A stretch of 64,000 nucleotides of DNA from Marivita sp. S6314 (GCF_023015985.1 NZ_JALKAO010000004.1:310001-374000), one strand, 5' to 3'. Shown: positions 26,343 through 36,392, counted from the first letter of the stretch. Translations and numbers: made by a program. The notes: generated by a model not told the origin, from the letters alone.

Positions 26343-26554
26343 GGCTCCCCCATATATTTGTTCGAATCTGTGACGCACCGCGCCGTTTGCCCGACATTAC
26401 CGATCACGGCCTCCAGATGCCATCTGCTAATGCCGGGAAAGCTGTCTCGGACCTCAGCAGCTTGTGGTTAATAAATCGTGAGCAACCAAGGCTGGTATGA
26501 ACCGCAATTTCCGACTATAACCACGCAAAATCTCAAGATGAGGCGAACGCAGCC

Positions 26555-27172
26555 ATGCGAGCAGCAAAACAGGGATTCATCGCGGCCGTGGGTTTGGTCG
26601 CGTTTGTCGGTGCAGGGTCAGTGAGCGCGGAAATCCTGTCCACCAAGAACCGCGCTGCATTGTTTTCCAGCAAAACCAGTGTTTTGGACAGTCGCGCGGC
26701 GCAACAATACAAAAGCTCGGTGCGGTTGCAGCCGCCCAAAGTGGTCACACCCACCAAATGGGGGAATGCAGGCGTAGACGGCCCGGTGCCGCAATATCGC
26801 GGCCGCTACAAAGGCGTCTATGCCGGGATGGCCCGCGATGCGGCGCGGCGTCACGGAATCCCGGAAGACCTGTTTTTGCGTCTTGTTCAGCAGGAATCAA
26901 ACTTCAATCCCAATGCGCGGTCCAACAAGGGGGCCATCGGTCTGGCCCAGCTGATGCCGGGTACAGCGCGGGATTTGCGGGTGGATCCGAATGATCCGGC
27001 ACAAAACCTTGAAGGCGGCGCGCGCTATCTCAAGCAGCAGTTCAAGACCTTCGGAAACTGGCCCTTGGCCTTGGCGGCCTATAACGCGGGGCCGGGTGCC
27101 GTGCAAAAGCACAAGGGCATTCCCCCGTTCCGCGAAACACGCAACTACGTGAAGAAGATCTGGGGGCGGTAA
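26555..27172 (+). CDS. Lytic transglycosylase (SLT domain)
   Basis: A periplasmic peptidoglycan-cleaving enzyme of 205 residues. A signal peptide (about 1-25, ending GSVSA) is followed by a low-complexity region to about residue 80 and an SLT domain. Glu114 in [14 protein letters not shown] is the catalytic acid. [31 protein letters not shown] and [13 protein letters not shown] are the family motifs. The short size puts it with soluble SLT-type proteins rather than MltD or the large Slt70. It is divergent from ssb over 212 bp. Confidence 0.9.
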   Translation: MRAAKQGFIAAVGLVAFVGAGSVSAEILSTKNRAALFSSKTSVLDSRAAQQYKSSVRLQPPKVVTPTKWGNAGVDGPVPQYRGRYKGVYAGMARDAARRHGIPEDLFLRLVQQESNFNPNARSNKGAIGLAQLMPGTARDLRVDPNDPAQNLEGGARYLKQQFKTFGNWPLALAAYNAGPGAVQKHKGIPPFRETRNYVKKIWGR

Positions 27173-27201
27173 CGGCGGCGTCATAGCGGACTTTTCTGAC
27201 G

Positions 27202-28038
27202 TCACGCCTCAGCTTTCTGTTTCAGTTTCTGCCCCAGTGTTTCCACGTCTTCCATCGTCGCGTTGGGCACAATTCGGTATGCCGCGTTCACAAAACAGAA
27301 CAGCGCGAACCCGGCCAGGCCAATACAAATCGCGACAACGATGGCTTGTCCAAACGGTTGAGAGGTCAGAAAGCTGAACACCTGATCCAGTCCTCCCGCC
27401 TCGGATGGGGCATGTGTCAGCGCAGCCATAAAGAAAAAGGCACCGATGATGGTGACGATCAGGCCTTGCGCCGCAACACCCGCCTTGAGCGCGAAGTTCC
27501 AGTTGACGGTAAAATGGTTGGCGCGCAGATCGTCCCGGTATTCTTCATTCAATGCCTTCTTAAGATAGTACACACCCGCACCAAGGGTCGCGAGTGACCC
27601 AAGGCCGACCAAATAGCGGCCCATCGGCAGTTCGAACACGGTTTGCACAAGTGTCGTCATGCCACCACCGCGACTGCCGGTGCCCATGAGGATCGCAAAG
27701 GCGGCGACGCCCAGACCAGCGTGGATGAACCCTGTGATGACCATCCCGGCACGCGCGATCAGGCCTTTGCCATCAGTCCCATAGTCTTCGAGATCGAACA
27801 CCGAATCCAACACGCGCCAGATGCAATAGGCGACCAGACCAGCAGCGATAAGCGCCAGTACGAAAACCCCAGCAGGCGCGGATGTCAGTCGCTCCAGCGC
27901 GCTTTGCGTGCCTTGGGCCTGACCGCCAGACCAGATCGCCCAAAGCGAGGTTGCCGCAATGGCCGCATAGGTCAGGCCGCGTCCGGCATAGCCCGCGCGC
28001 ATGAAGGGAATGGTCCAGCCATAGCTACGGGTCGACAT
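27202..28038 (-). CDS. DUF1206 family membrane protein
   Basis: A 278-residue membrane protein with three copies of a two-helix unit, the DUF1206 pattern. The copies begin around MRAGYAGRGLTYAAIAATSLW, IARAGMVITGFIHAGLGVAAF and ALKAGVAAQGLIVTIIGAFFF, each with a short R/KAG turn before the helix. The function is unknown. It is separated from the peptide ABC operon by about 100 bases on the same strand and converges on the lytic transglycosylase. Confidence 0.85.
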   Translation of the reverse strand: MSTRSYGWTIPFMRAGYAGRGLTYAAIAATSLWAIWSGGQAQGTQSALERLTSAPAGVFVLALIAAGLVAYCIWRVLDSVFDLEDYGTDGKGLIARAGMVITGFIHAGLGVAAFAILMGTGSRGGGMTTLVQTVFELPMGRYLVGLGSLATLGAGVYYLKKALNEEYRDDLRANHFTVNWNFALKAGVAAQGLIVTIIGAFFFMAALTHAPSEAGGLDQVFSFLTSQPFGQAIVVAICIGLAGFALFCFVNAAYRIVPNATMEDVETLGQKLKQKAEA

Positions 28039-28139
28039 CCGAAATCTCCTGAGTGGTTCAGAAGATCAACCGCCAAGCCCGCGTTCTGGTTCCGTCTCTT
28101 TGACCGTCAGCCTCGCACGCGGCCGGTCTCGCGGACCGA

Positions 28140-30224
28140 TTATTCCGCCGCGATCTGGATCACCGGCTCCATCTCGGCCAGTTTTTCGTCTGTAAGGTGA
28201 CATTTCACCTGATGGCCTTCGGCCAGAACCCGCACCGGCGGCACTTCCTTTTCGCACAGCCCGCCGGGCACTTCGGATTTCCAGCGACAGCGCGTCTGGA
28301 ACGGGCACCCGGAGGGCGGGTTCATGGCTGACGGAATGTCGCCTTCCAGCACGATATGTTTCTTGTGCACCTTGGTATCGGCGATGGGCACCGCCGACAG
28401 CAGGGCTTCGGTATACGGATGGTAGGGCGGCGAGAACACCTGGTCCGTCGTGCCCAGTTCGACCACGTGTCCAAGATACATAACCATAACGCGATCAGAC
28501 AGATAGCGCACGATGCTCAGGTCATGGCTGATGAACAGCAGCGTGGTTTTCTGTTCGCGCTGGATCTCCATCAACAGATCGGTCACCGCCGCCTGCACCG
28601 ACACGTCCAAAGCAGACACCGGTTCATCCGCCACCACGATGCGCGCATTGCCCGCGAAGGCCCGCGCGATGCCGACGCGCTGTTTCTGACCGCCGGACAA
28701 TTGGCGCGGCATGCGGTCGGCAAAGGCGCGGGGCAGTTTGACCAGATCCAGCAACTCCAACATGCGCTGTTTGCGCGCCGCGTCACTGTCACCGATGCCG
28801 AACACCTCAAGCGCCCGGATGATTTGGCGGCCCACGGTCATGGACGGGTTCAACGTGTCAAACGGGTTCTGGAACACCATCTGCACATCGGCAATCGTGC
28901 CGGTGTCGCGCTCTTCGATGGGGGTGGCTTCGATATTGCGGTTGTCGAGCAGGATCTGGCCTTCGGTGGCGGTTTCCAACCCCATCAGGACCTTGGCAAA
29001 GGTGGATTTCCCGCACCCGGACTCGCCCACAATCGCCAGCGTTTCGGATTCGCGGGCTTCAAAGCTCAGCGTTTCGTTGGCCTTTACGACCTTCTTTTCG
29101 CCGGAACTGCCAAACAGCGCGTTTGCCGCCACCTCGTAATATTTCTTGAGATTGTCCATCTTGAGAACCACCCGGCCCGGTTCGGGCTTTTCGGTGGTGT
29201 CGGCAAGCTCCAGCGGAGCGGCCCAGTCGATTTCCTGAAACCGCAGGCAGCGCGTTGTGTGGCGGTCATTGCCCGGCACAACCTTCATGCTGATGTCGGT
29301 GGCATCGCAGCGGTTCTTTTCGAAATAATCGCAGCGCGGACCAAAATTGCAGCCCGGTGGCCGTTCATGGGGCAGGGGGAAGTTGCCGGGAATGGCGCGC
29401 AACGGCTGGGCGTTCTTGTCGGCCCCCGGCAGCGGGATCGACCGGAACAACGCCTGCGTATAGGGGTGCTGCATTTCGTCGAACACGTCTTCGATCGACC
29501 CGCTTTCCACCGCCTCACCGGAATACATCACACAAAGCCGGTCACAGGTTTCCAGCACCAGACCAAGGTTGTGGCTGATGAACAGCATCGAGGTGCCGTA
29601 TTTCTTGCCCAGCTCCTTTACCAGATCGACCACGGCGGCTTCGACCGTCACATCCAGCGCGGTGGTGGGCTCGTCCAGAATAAGCAGCGCCGGTTCCGCC
29701 ATCAGCGCCATCGCAATCACGATGCGCTGCTGCTGGCCCCCTGACAGCTGGTGCGGATAGCTGTTCAGCATGCGTTTGGGGTCGGGCAGTTTCACATCCG
29801 TGACCACCTGCAGCGCGCGGTCGTAAGCCTCTTTTTCCGACACCCCGTTGTGGATCATCGGCACTTCCATCAACTGCTTGCCAATCTTCATCGCCGGGTT
29901 CAGGGAGGCCATCGGCTCCTGGTAGATCATCGCGATCTCGGACCCGCGGATCTGGCGCAGCTCTTCCTGGCTCATCGCATTCAGATCGCGGCCCTTGAAC
30001 TTGATCGACCCGCCGACAATCTGGCCGTTCTTGCCAAGATCCTGCATCACCCCCAGCGCGACCGTGGATTTGCCACATCCGGATTCGCCCACAAGCCCCA
30101 CCGCTTCGCCCGGCATGACCTTGACCGAAAAATCCATCACGGCGGGGATTTCGCGCAGGCGTGTGAAAAAGGAAATCGAAAGCTGGTCAATCTCAAGGAT
30201 CGGACCGTCATAGCTGTCTTTCAT
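28140..30224 (-). CDS. Peptide/opine ABC transporter, fused two-domain ATPase
   Basis: A 694-residue protein joining the DppD- and DppF-like ATPases. The first half has VGESGCGKSTVALGVMQ, LSGGQQQRIVIAMAL and LLILDEPTTALDVT; the second has VGESGCGKSTFAKVLMG, LSGGQKQRVGIARAFAG and VVADEPVSALDVS. Each half ends in an oligopeptide C-terminal extension with clustered cysteines (PPGCNFGPRC; PSGCPFQTRCRW). The ATG at 30224 has GGGAGAG before it; the frame runs further upstream, but that extension is not supported. Last gene of the importer operon. The substrate (peptide, opine or other) is not readable from the ATPase. Confidence 0.9.
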   Translation of the reverse strand: MKDSYDGPILEIDQLSISFFTRLREIPAVMDFSVKVMPGEAVGLVGESGCGKSTVALGVMQDLGKNGQIVGGSIKFKGRDLNAMSQEELRQIRGSEIAMIYQEPMASLNPAMKIGKQLMEVPMIHNGVSEKEAYDRALQVVTDVKLPDPKRMLNSYPHQLSGGQQQRIVIAMALMAEPALLILDEPTTALDVTVEAAVVDLVKELGKKYGTSMLFISHNLGLVLETCDRLCVMYSGEAVESGSIEDVFDEMQHPYTQALFRSIPLPGADKNAQPLRAIPGNFPLPHERPPGCNFGPRCDYFEKNRCDATDISMKVVPGNDRHTTRCLRFQEIDWAAPLELADTTEKPEPGRVVLKMDNLKKYYEVAANALFGSSGEKKVVKANETLSFEARESETLAIVGESGCGKSTFAKVLMGLETATEGQILLDNRNIEATPIEERDTGTIADVQMVFQNPFDTLNPSMTVGRQIIRALEVFGIGDSDAARKQRMLELLDLVKLPRAFADRMPRQLSGGQKQRVGIARAFAGNARIVVADEPVSALDVSVQAAVTDLLMEIQREQKTTLLFISHDLSIVRYLSDRVMVMYLGHVVELGTTDQVFSPPYHPYTEALLSAVPIADTKVHKKHIVLEGDIPSAMNPPSGCPFQTRCRWKSEVPGGLCEKEVPPVRVLAEGHQVKCHLTDEKLAEMEPVIQIAAE

Positions 30225-30270
30225 GTCATCTCTCCCGGTTGGGATGGCAGGGCAGGTCCCCTGCTTCTTT

Positions 30271-30314
30271 GGTTCAAAAATACCTCGGGGGGTGTGGGGG
30301 GCTGGCCCCCCACC
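30271..30314 (-). terminator. ATACCTCGGGG hairpin element inside the ABC operon
   Basis: An 8-bp stem GTGGGGGG/CCCCCCAC (30294-30301, 30306-30313) runs, on the minus strand, into CCCCGAGGTATTTTTG. The core CAAATACCTCGGGG type sequence also occurs at 19905-19918. It lies between the DppC-like and ATPase genes, so it may partly terminate the operon transcript. Confidence 0.6.
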
Positions 30315-30326
30315 TCCGTCCAAAGA

Positions 30327-31520
30327 TCAATCGCGCAACGATTCCTCGCGCAGACCATCGGCCAGCAAATTCAGACCCAACACCATGCTGAGCAGCGACA
30401 GCGCAGGCACAATCGCCGGATGCAGATAGATCTGCAGCAAGCGCCGCCCGTCATTGATCGTGGTGCCCCAGTCCGGGCTTTCGGGCGACAGCCCCAAGCC
30501 GAAAAAGCCCAACGTCCCCAGAAGGATGGTTGTGTAGCCAATCCGCAGGCAGAAATCGACGATCAGCGGACCCCGCGCGTTGGGCAGGATTTCCCACAGC
30601 ATGATGTACCACGGGCCCTCGCCGCGCGTTTGGGCGGCGGCCACGTAGTCGCGCGTCTTGATGTCCATGGCGAGCCCCCGCACGATGCGGAACACCGTGG
30701 GCGAGTTCACAAAAACCACCGACACAAACACCACCAGAATGCCGCTTGAGACGTTGAACAGATCGAGGAAGTTCGGGATCAGCGCCACCTTTGTGCCGGT
30801 CTCCGAGATCAGTGACAGGTACAGCCATCCCATGATGCCCAACACGATGATCAGCATCGGCGTGCGCAGTTTGGGCTGTGTCTTGTAGCGCGAATTCAAC
30901 AGCACGCCGACAAAGATCAGCGGGAAGATGAACAGCACCGTGGCCATGTAGCTTGGGATGCCGGTTTCCACGATTTCGGGAGTGACCAACAGGTAGAACA
31001 GCAAGATCACAGGGAAGGCGAGGATCAGGTTCGCCAGAAAGCTCAGGACCGTATCCAGACGGCCCCCGTAATAGCCGGCCGGCAGGCCCAGCGTGATGCC
31101 CACCATAAAGGCGAAGACCGTGGCCAGTGGTGCAATCTGCACCACGATCCACGCCCCGGCCACCATGCGGCTGAACACATCGCGGGCCAGGTTGTCGCCT
31201 CCAAACAGGTAATACGCGTATTGCCCGTCATCCGGGTTGCCCAACGGCGTGCCGGGCAATTTGTTCTTCATGCCCGACACCTGTGCCAGGGGGTCATGCG
31301 TGATGATCAGGTCCATCGCGCCGTAGATGCCGGTGAAGACCCAGAACATGACCAGGGCAAAGCCGATCATGCCAATGGTCGAGTCAAACAGCTTGCCATA
31401 CAGCCCCAGCCGCCGCTTGTAGACGATCGACAGGGTAAAAAGCGCGACCAGCGACACCCAGACGGGCATGAACTGCAACAGGACGCGTGTGATGATTTCA
31501 AACCAGCTGAGCGGTTCCAT
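30327..31520 (-). CDS. Peptide/opine ABC transporter permease, DppC type (enlarged)
   Basis: A 397-residue inner-membrane permease, about 100 residues longer than usual DppC. Early landmarks are GGDNLARDVFSRMVAGAWIV and GLPAGYYGGRLDTVLSFLAN. The cytoplasmic EAA loop is DYVAAAQTRGEGPWYIM with ILPNARGPL, and the family ending is GLNLLADGLREES. The extra length sits at the N-terminus (two helices before the periplasmic loop) and as an insertion about residues 190-265 with additional hydrophobic spans (FIFPLIFVGVLL, MLIIVLGIMGWLYLSL). It follows the DppB-like gene by 17 bases. Confidence 0.88.
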   Translation of the reverse strand: MEPLSWFEIITRVLLQFMPVWVSLVALFTLSIVYKRRLGLYGKLFDSTIGMIGFALVMFWVFTGIYGAMDLIITHDPLAQVSGMKNKLPGTPLGNPDDGQYAYYLFGGDNLARDVFSRMVAGAWIVVQIAPLATVFAFMVGITLGLPAGYYGGRLDTVLSFLANLILAFPVILLFYLLVTPEIVETGIPSYMATVLFIFPLIFVGVLLNSRYKTQPKLRTPMLIIVLGIMGWLYLSLISETGTKVALIPNFLDLFNVSSGILVVFVSVVFVNSPTVFRIVRGLAMDIKTRDYVAAAQTRGEGPWYIMLWEILPNARGPLIVDFCLRIGYTTILLGTLGFFGLGLSPESPDWGTTINDGRRLLQIYLHPAIVPALSLLSMVLGLNLLADGLREESLRD

Positions 31521-31537
31521 AAGACTACTCCTTCCGC

Positions 31538-32584
31538 TCAGGTCACGCTGATGCGTGGGTTAAGATAGACGTAGCCGATGTCGGAGATGAGCTGGGTGAC
31601 CAGCACGACAAAGACCGACACAACCGAGACGCCCAACAGCAGTTCGATATCGTTGTTGCTGGCAGCCTGAACCAGGGTCCAGCCAAAGCCCTTGTAGTTG
31701 AACAGCGTCTCGACAATCACCACGCCGTTCAGCAGCCATGGGAACTGCAGCATGATCACGGTGAAGGGGGCGATCAGCGCGTTGCGCAGCGCGTGTTTGA
31801 TGACGATGTTGGGAAAACTCACACCTTTCAGCCGGGCGGTGCGGATGTACTGCGCGGTCATGACTTCGGCCATAGACGCGCGCGTCATGCGGGCGATATA
31901 GCCCATGCCGTACAGCGAAATGGTCAGCACCGGCAGGAAGAAGTTTTCAAAATTGGCGCTTTCCATCGCCGACGTCGCCGTACCCTTGAACCATTTGAGC
32001 CCCATCGTCGAGGACGCAAACACCGCGATCAGGATCACACCGGACACGTATTCGGGTGTGGCCGTGGTCGTGATCGCCACCGTGGACAGGGTTCGGTCGG
32101 TCTTGGACCCTTCGTTCATCCCCGAGAGCACCCCGAGGATCAGCGCCGAGGGCACCATCAGGACCATCACCCAGAACATCAATTTGGCGGTCAGGCCTAG
32201 CCGTGTGCCGATGATACTGCCCACCTCGTCCTTGAAGACGGTTGAAAAACCCCAGTGGCCTTGCAGAACACCGCAAAAGTTCGGCGCGTCTTCGGCAGAC
32301 TGTCCGGGAAGAATACAGCGTCCCTGAATGCTGCCATCGGGGTTTTCGTGCCGGTAGGACGGCAACACGCCCAGCCATTCGCCGTATTTCACGGCCATCG
32401 GTTGCAGGTAGCCGCCTTTTTCAAGGAAACTCGACACCTCTTCGTCGCTCATCCGGAAGTTGCCCTGTGTCTTGGCGAGCTTTTCCAGGTTCGGATAGAG
32501 GTTGGTTAACGTAAAGACGAGAAACGTCAGGCACAGACCGGTAAGGATCATGATGCCAAGACGCCGGAGTATGAAAAGTCCCAT
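31538..32584 (-). CDS. Peptide/opine ABC transporter permease, DppB type
   Basis: A 348-residue permease. It starts MGLFILRRLGIMILTGLCL, the usual DppB opening, then a periplasmic loop containing two cysteines (GRCILPG, NFCGVLQGHWG) and LGLTAKLMFWVMVLMVPSAL. The EAA-like loop is AQYIRTARLKGVSFPNIV with KHALRNALIAPFTVI. It pairs with the enlarged DppC-type permease to form the channel. It is separated from the binding-protein gene by a terminator-like hairpin, which would keep its level below that of the binding protein. Confidence 0.9.
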   Translation of the reverse strand: MGLFILRRLGIMILTGLCLTFLVFTLTNLYPNLEKLAKTQGNFRMSDEEVSSFLEKGGYLQPMAVKYGEWLGVLPSYRHENPDGSIQGRCILPGQSAEDAPNFCGVLQGHWGFSTVFKDEVGSIIGTRLGLTAKLMFWVMVLMVPSALILGVLSGMNEGSKTDRTLSTVAITTTATPEYVSGVILIAVFASSTMGLKWFKGTATSAMESANFENFFLPVLTISLYGMGYIARMTRASMAEVMTAQYIRTARLKGVSFPNIVIKHALRNALIAPFTVIMLQFPWLLNGVVIVETLFNYKGFGWTLVQAASNNDIELLLGVSVVSVFVVLVTQLISDIGYVYLNPRISVT

Positions 32585-32657
32585 GGTTCACCCTGTTGGT
32601 GGACGCCGCTTCGGTCACGACAGGTATTTTTTGGTTGTTGTTTTGTCTGGTCCGGAC

Positions 32658-32683
32658 AAAAAACCGCGCCCCGTGGGGCGCGG
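32658..32683 (-). terminator. Intra-operon terminator after the binding-protein gene
   Basis: On the minus strand a 20-base GC-rich inverted repeat (32664-32683) is followed by six T residues (complement of 32658-32663). It lies between the binding-protein stop and the first permease start. A second small repeat (TTTTGTC/GACAAAA, 32641-32660) overlaps the T-tract. Likely a partial terminator or mRNA stabiliser. Confidence 0.8.
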
Positions 32684-32697
32684 CTTGGGGATCAAGG

Positions 32698-34368
32698 TCA
32701 GGCCTTGAAGCCGAACTTGTACAATTGCGGCAGGTCGGCGATGTGCTTTTCGACCCCCACAAGGTTGTCGCGGTGGTGACGCATGGCCGTGCGCCAGTAG
32801 GGCTGGATGGTCACGCCTTCGTCGATCATGATCGCCTGCAGCTTGCCCATGACCTCGCGGCGTGCCTCGACATCGGCCAGCGAATTGGCTTCGGCCAGCA
32901 ACGCGTCGAACTCTTCGTTGGCAAAGCCTGCTTCGTTCCACGCCACGCCGGACTTGTAGGCCAGACCCAGAACCTGCGTGCCCAATGGGCGATGGTTCCA
33001 GTTGGTCGACGAGAACGCGTATTTGGTCCAGTCGTTCCAGAAGGTCGAGCCCGGCAGGACAGTGTGCTTGGCCTTGATGCCCGCGTCATTCAACTGCGCG
33101 ACCACGGCGGCGGTGGTGTTGCGACGCCAGTCATCGTCAATTGACTGAACTTCATGTTCGAAATCACCCATGCCCGCTTCGTCCATCATGGCCTTGGCCT
33201 TGGCCGGATCAAAGGGCAGGCGGGTCACTTCGGCGTTGTGCTCGGGGTGCATCGGGCCAACATGGCAGTTGTCGGCCGGAATGCCGTAGCCCGCCATCCC
33301 CAGTTCCAGACAGACCTCGTTGTCGACCGCCATGGCAAGCGCCTGACGCACACGTTTGTCGCCGTAGATCTTGTTGCCGTTGTCGTCTTCGGCCAGCTGG
33401 TTCGGACGGATGACGATGGTAAAGCCGGACGGGATTTCTGACCGGGTCAGGCCAATCGCGTCGAACACGTCGATGAATTCACCAACGGATTCCCAGTTCA
33501 TGTCGATCTCTTCGGATTCGAACGCAGCCAGGAACGCAGCCGGATCGGTGCCGTAGTCGATAAACTCGATCCGGTCGATATAGCCGCCCTTGCCAGCGGC
33601 GTAGCCCCACCAGTCAAAGTCTTCGTTGCGCACAAGCACGCCCTTGACGCCGACTTCGTGGCTTTCGGGAAGCATGAAACCGGTGCCGAGGGGGTTGGCC
33701 ATCATGTTGTTGGCGTCAAAGCTCGAATGGACAATCGCGGCCGGATAGTCCGCCATGCCCGGCACCAGCGTGATGTCCGGCACATTCGCCTTGAGCAGAA
33801 CCGTGTGACTGTCGACAACGGTGATCGCACCTTCGGCGGCTTTGCCGGTTGCTTCGTCAACCAGCGACGCCATGCGTGCGGCCATCGAGTTGCCTTCGAG
33901 CGTTGTATCGCACCAGCCTTCGATGTTGCGGGCCACGTCTTCGGCGGTGAAATCGTCGCCGTTGTTCCACTTTACGCCCTGACGCACCTTGAGCGTGTAT
34001 TCGGTCGCGTCGTCGTTCGCTTCCCAGCTTTCCAGCAACATCGGTTCAAACGACCCGTCATTGTTGTACTCAACAAGATATTCCAGCCAACCGGCGGTAA
34101 AGGTCGCGATCTGGGTCCAGTCATAGGTGCGCGGGTCTTTGAGCGCGCGAACTTCCATCTGGTAGCGGATCGTGCCGCCCTGCTGCGCATGTGCCGCCGC
34201 CTGGACAGGCCGCGTCAGGCCGCCAAGTGCATAGGCCGCAGAGGCCGTCAGCCCAAGCGCAGTTGTGCGCGCCAGAAATTCGCGGCGGTCCATGTGACCT
34301 TCCTTGAATTCGCGTGCGTACATTTCGGCTGACGGATGCAGCCGATTAATCGGTGAGTGGTGCGTCAT
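32698..34368 (-). CDS. Peptide/opine ABC transporter substrate-binding protein
   Basis: A 556-residue periplasmic binding protein of the SBP_bac_5 family. The ATG at 34368 has AGGGAG upstream. The N-terminus has a twin-arginine signal ([20 protein letters not shown], from about residue 26) after a short extension, so export by Tat is likely. The mature protein begins near AAHAQQGG. Family landmarks are [20 protein letters not shown] and the stretch [18 protein letters not shown]. First gene of the operon that continues with two permeases and the fused ATPase. Confidence 0.9.
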   Translation of the reverse strand: MTHHSPINRLHPSAEMYAREFKEGHMDRREFLARTTALGLTASAAYALGGLTRPVQAAAHAQQGGTIRYQMEVRALKDPRTYDWTQIATFTAGWLEYLVEYNNDGSFEPMLLESWEANDDATEYTLKVRQGVKWNNGDDFTAEDVARNIEGWCDTTLEGNSMAARMASLVDEATGKAAEGAITVVDSHTVLLKANVPDITLVPGMADYPAAIVHSSFDANNMMANPLGTGFMLPESHEVGVKGVLVRNEDFDWWGYAAGKGGYIDRIEFIDYGTDPAAFLAAFESEEIDMNWESVGEFIDVFDAIGLTRSEIPSGFTIVIRPNQLAEDDNGNKIYGDKRVRQALAMAVDNEVCLELGMAGYGIPADNCHVGPMHPEHNAEVTRLPFDPAKAKAMMDEAGMGDFEHEVQSIDDDWRRNTTAAVVAQLNDAGIKAKHTVLPGSTFWNDWTKYAFSSTNWNHRPLGTQVLGLAYKSGVAWNEAGFANEEFDALLAEANSLADVEARREVMGKLQAIMIDEGVTIQPYWRTAMRHHRDNLVGVEKHIADLPQLYKFGFKA

Positions 34369-34489
34369 CTGTTTCTCCCTGTGACACGTTTTGTTCTTGT
34401 CAACGACGCGATTTTCCGGGGGACCACCGCACGTTTTGTTTATACCCGGCATTGCGCCCCATGTGCGCGCTGCCGTCAATCGTCACTTT

Positions 34490-34505
34490 AGACCTTTTGA
34501 GGTCT
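34490..34505. promoter_or_regulatory. Inverted repeat upstream of the peptide ABC operon
   Basis: AGACCT and AGGTCT are perfect 6-bp arms spaced by TTTG, 122 bases upstream of the binding-protein start. It overlaps a TTGAGGTCTGA motif also found at 41145. It could be an operator; no regulator gene is adjacent. Confidence 0.3.
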
Positions 34506-34574
34506 GATTGCGACATATGGATTGCCAAATAGCGACATTACGAACCATGTGCGCCGGATTGAGTGTGTGACGGG

Positions 34575-35471
34575 TTAGGTTTCCGTTGCGTCAATTCGTG
34601 TCCAGTTTTGCATACGTGACCGGAACCACGTGCGTTGACGTTTCGCGAATTGGCGGGTCAGGATCGTCGCCCGTTCGCAGCCTTGATCAAGCGTCTTTTC
34701 CCCGTCCAGAACCGCCATCAGTTCGGCGGCACCTATCGCCTTGGCCGAGGGTAGATCAGGGGACCAGGTTGGATGGTTCGCGCGCGCCTCGTCTAACGCG
34801 CCCAATGCGATCATCTGCGCAAAGCGGCGTTCGATGCGCGGCGTCAGCCAGTCCTTCGGGGCATCAAACACAAACGCCTGGGTGTCTGACAGCGGCAGGC
34901 GCGGGGGCGGGGTGTCGTCCTGCCAGTCCGCCAATCCTTTGCCGGTGGTCTGCAACACCTCCCAGGCGCGCTGCACCCGCATCGGGTTGTTCAGATCAAT
35001 CCGCGCGCGGGTTTCCGGATCAAGCTCTTGGATCAGGCTCTGATACCCATCCTGCGCAATCCGCGCCATGGCCGTGTCGCGTGTCGCGGCGGGCGTTTCT
35101 GGGATCTGCGCCAGCCCTGCGGTCAGGGCCGAGAAATACAGCCCGGTGCCGCCTACGATGATCGGACGTGCCGGGCCGGTCAGATGCGGTTCCAGATCGC
35201 GCAACCAGTCGCCGACAGAATAGGGGATGTGCCCCGCGACATGCCCATAGAGCAGGTGCGGCGCGCGGGTTTCGTCCTCTTCGCTGGGACGGGCGGTCAG
35301 AATGCGCCAGTTTTCATAGACCTGGATCGCATCCGCATTGATTACGACACCGCCCTGCGCCTCGGCGATGCGCAGGGCCAGCTCGGATTTCCCGCTTGCC
35401 GTCGGGCCTGCAATCAGCACCGGACGAACCGGATCAAGGCTGGAAATGAGGTTTGAAAACTCCACGCTCAC
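34575..35471 (-). CDS. miaA: tRNA dimethylallyltransferase
   Basis: Transfers dimethylallyl to A37 of tRNAs reading UNN codons. The 298-residue protein starts GTG at 35471. Seen: P-loop IAGPTASGKSELALRIA, VINADAIQVYENWRILTARP, GGTGLYFSALTAGLA, and the C-terminal FAKRQRTWFRSR with the tRNA-contacting QFAKRQ segment. It is divergent from pyrH across 130 bp. Confidence 0.94.
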   Translation of the reverse strand: MSVEFSNLISSLDPVRPVLIAGPTASGKSELALRIAEAQGGVVINADAIQVYENWRILTARPSEEDETRAPHLLYGHVAGHIPYSVGDWLRDLEPHLTGPARPIIVGGTGLYFSALTAGLAQIPETPAATRDTAMARIAQDGYQSLIQELDPETRARIDLNNPMRVQRAWEVLQTTGKGLADWQDDTPPPRLPLSDTQAFVFDAPKDWLTPRIERRFAQMIALGALDEARANHPTWSPDLPSAKAIGAAELMAVLDGEKTLDQGCERATILTRQFAKRQRTWFRSRMQNWTRIDATET

Positions 35472-35601
35472 GCGTCTCTGCCCCTGTTTTGCGGCGGCCC
35501 TGTCATGTTGACGACAACGCGGTGTGACTTCGCCTTGCTCATAGCCGGGTTTTCCGACATTTTGCGCTCGACTTTAGACCCGCGACGAAACGGAGCGCAA
35601 C

Positions 35602-36351
35602 ATGACGGACGGCGATACCCCAAATCCCACATATAAACGTGTGATGCTCAAGATATCCGGCGAGGCACTTATGGGGGATCAGGGGTTCGGCCTGCACCCG
35701 CCCACGGTCGAACGGATCGCCCGCGAAGTGAAATCCGTGCATGATCTGGGGGTCGAGATCTGCATGGTCATCGGCGGCGGCAACATCTTTCGCGGCTTGC
35801 AAGGCTCGGCGCAGGGGATGGAACGCACCACCGCCGACTACATGGGGATGCTGGCCACGGTGATGAACGCGCTTGCGGTGCAATCTGCCTTGGAACAGTT
35901 GGGCGTCTTCACCCGCGTCATCAGCGCCATTCGCATGGATGAGGTGGCCGAACCCTATATCCGCCGCCGCGCCGTGCGCCACCTTGAGAAACAGCGGGTC
36001 TGCATCTTTGCCGCCGGAACCGGCAACCCGTATTTCACCACAGACACCGCGGCGACCCTGCGCGCCAACGAAATGGCCTGCGAGGCGATTTTCAAAGGCA
36101 CCAAGGTTGACGGCGTCTATGACAAGGACCCGGCCAAACATGATGACGCGGTGCGCTATGACAAGGTGACCTATGACGAGGTGCTGCAAAAGCACTTGGG
36201 CGTGATGGATGCCTCTGCGATTGCGCTTGCGCGCGACAATAACCTACCGATCATCGTCTTTTCGCTGGATGAGCCGGGCGGATTCTGTGGCATTCTGGCG
36301 GGCGAGGGCACCTACACCATCGTGCATCCGGATACCTCCGCGACCGGTTAA
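35602..36351 (+). CDS. pyrH: UMP kinase
   Basis: Phosphorylates UMP to UDP in pyrimidine synthesis; hexameric amino-acid-kinase fold. The 249 residues begin [20 protein letters not shown]; the family glycine loop [41 protein letters not shown] and [13 protein letters not shown] are all present. First gene of the pyrH-frr-uppS-cdsA-dxr-rseP run typical of proteobacteria; tsf and rpsB are not in view upstream. Confidence 0.96.
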   Translation: MTDGDTPNPTYKRVMLKISGEALMGDQGFGLHPPTVERIAREVKSVHDLGVEICMVIGGGNIFRGLQGSAQGMERTTADYMGMLATVMNALAVQSALEQLGVFTRVISAIRMDEVAEPYIRRRAVRHLEKQRVCIFAAGTGNPYFTTDTAATLRANEMACEAIFKGTKVDGVYDKDPAKHDDAVRYDKVTYDEVLQKHLGVMDASAIALARDNNLPIIVFSLDEPGGFCGILAGEGTYTIVHPDTSATG

Positions 36352-36392
36352 GTCAAATTGCTTTGATCAAAGCGACACAGCAGGCGCGTCCT

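Noticed and set aside
26343-26400. Possible SOS box (GTTC-N7-GTTC) upstream of ssb
   Set aside because: Only one half-site (GTTC at about 26361) is present; the second is TGAC, so LexA control is not supported.
36360-36373. Perfect 14-bp palindrome GCTTTGATCAAAGC after pyrH
   Set aside because: No T-tract and no partner motif; may be chance, kept out of the feature list.
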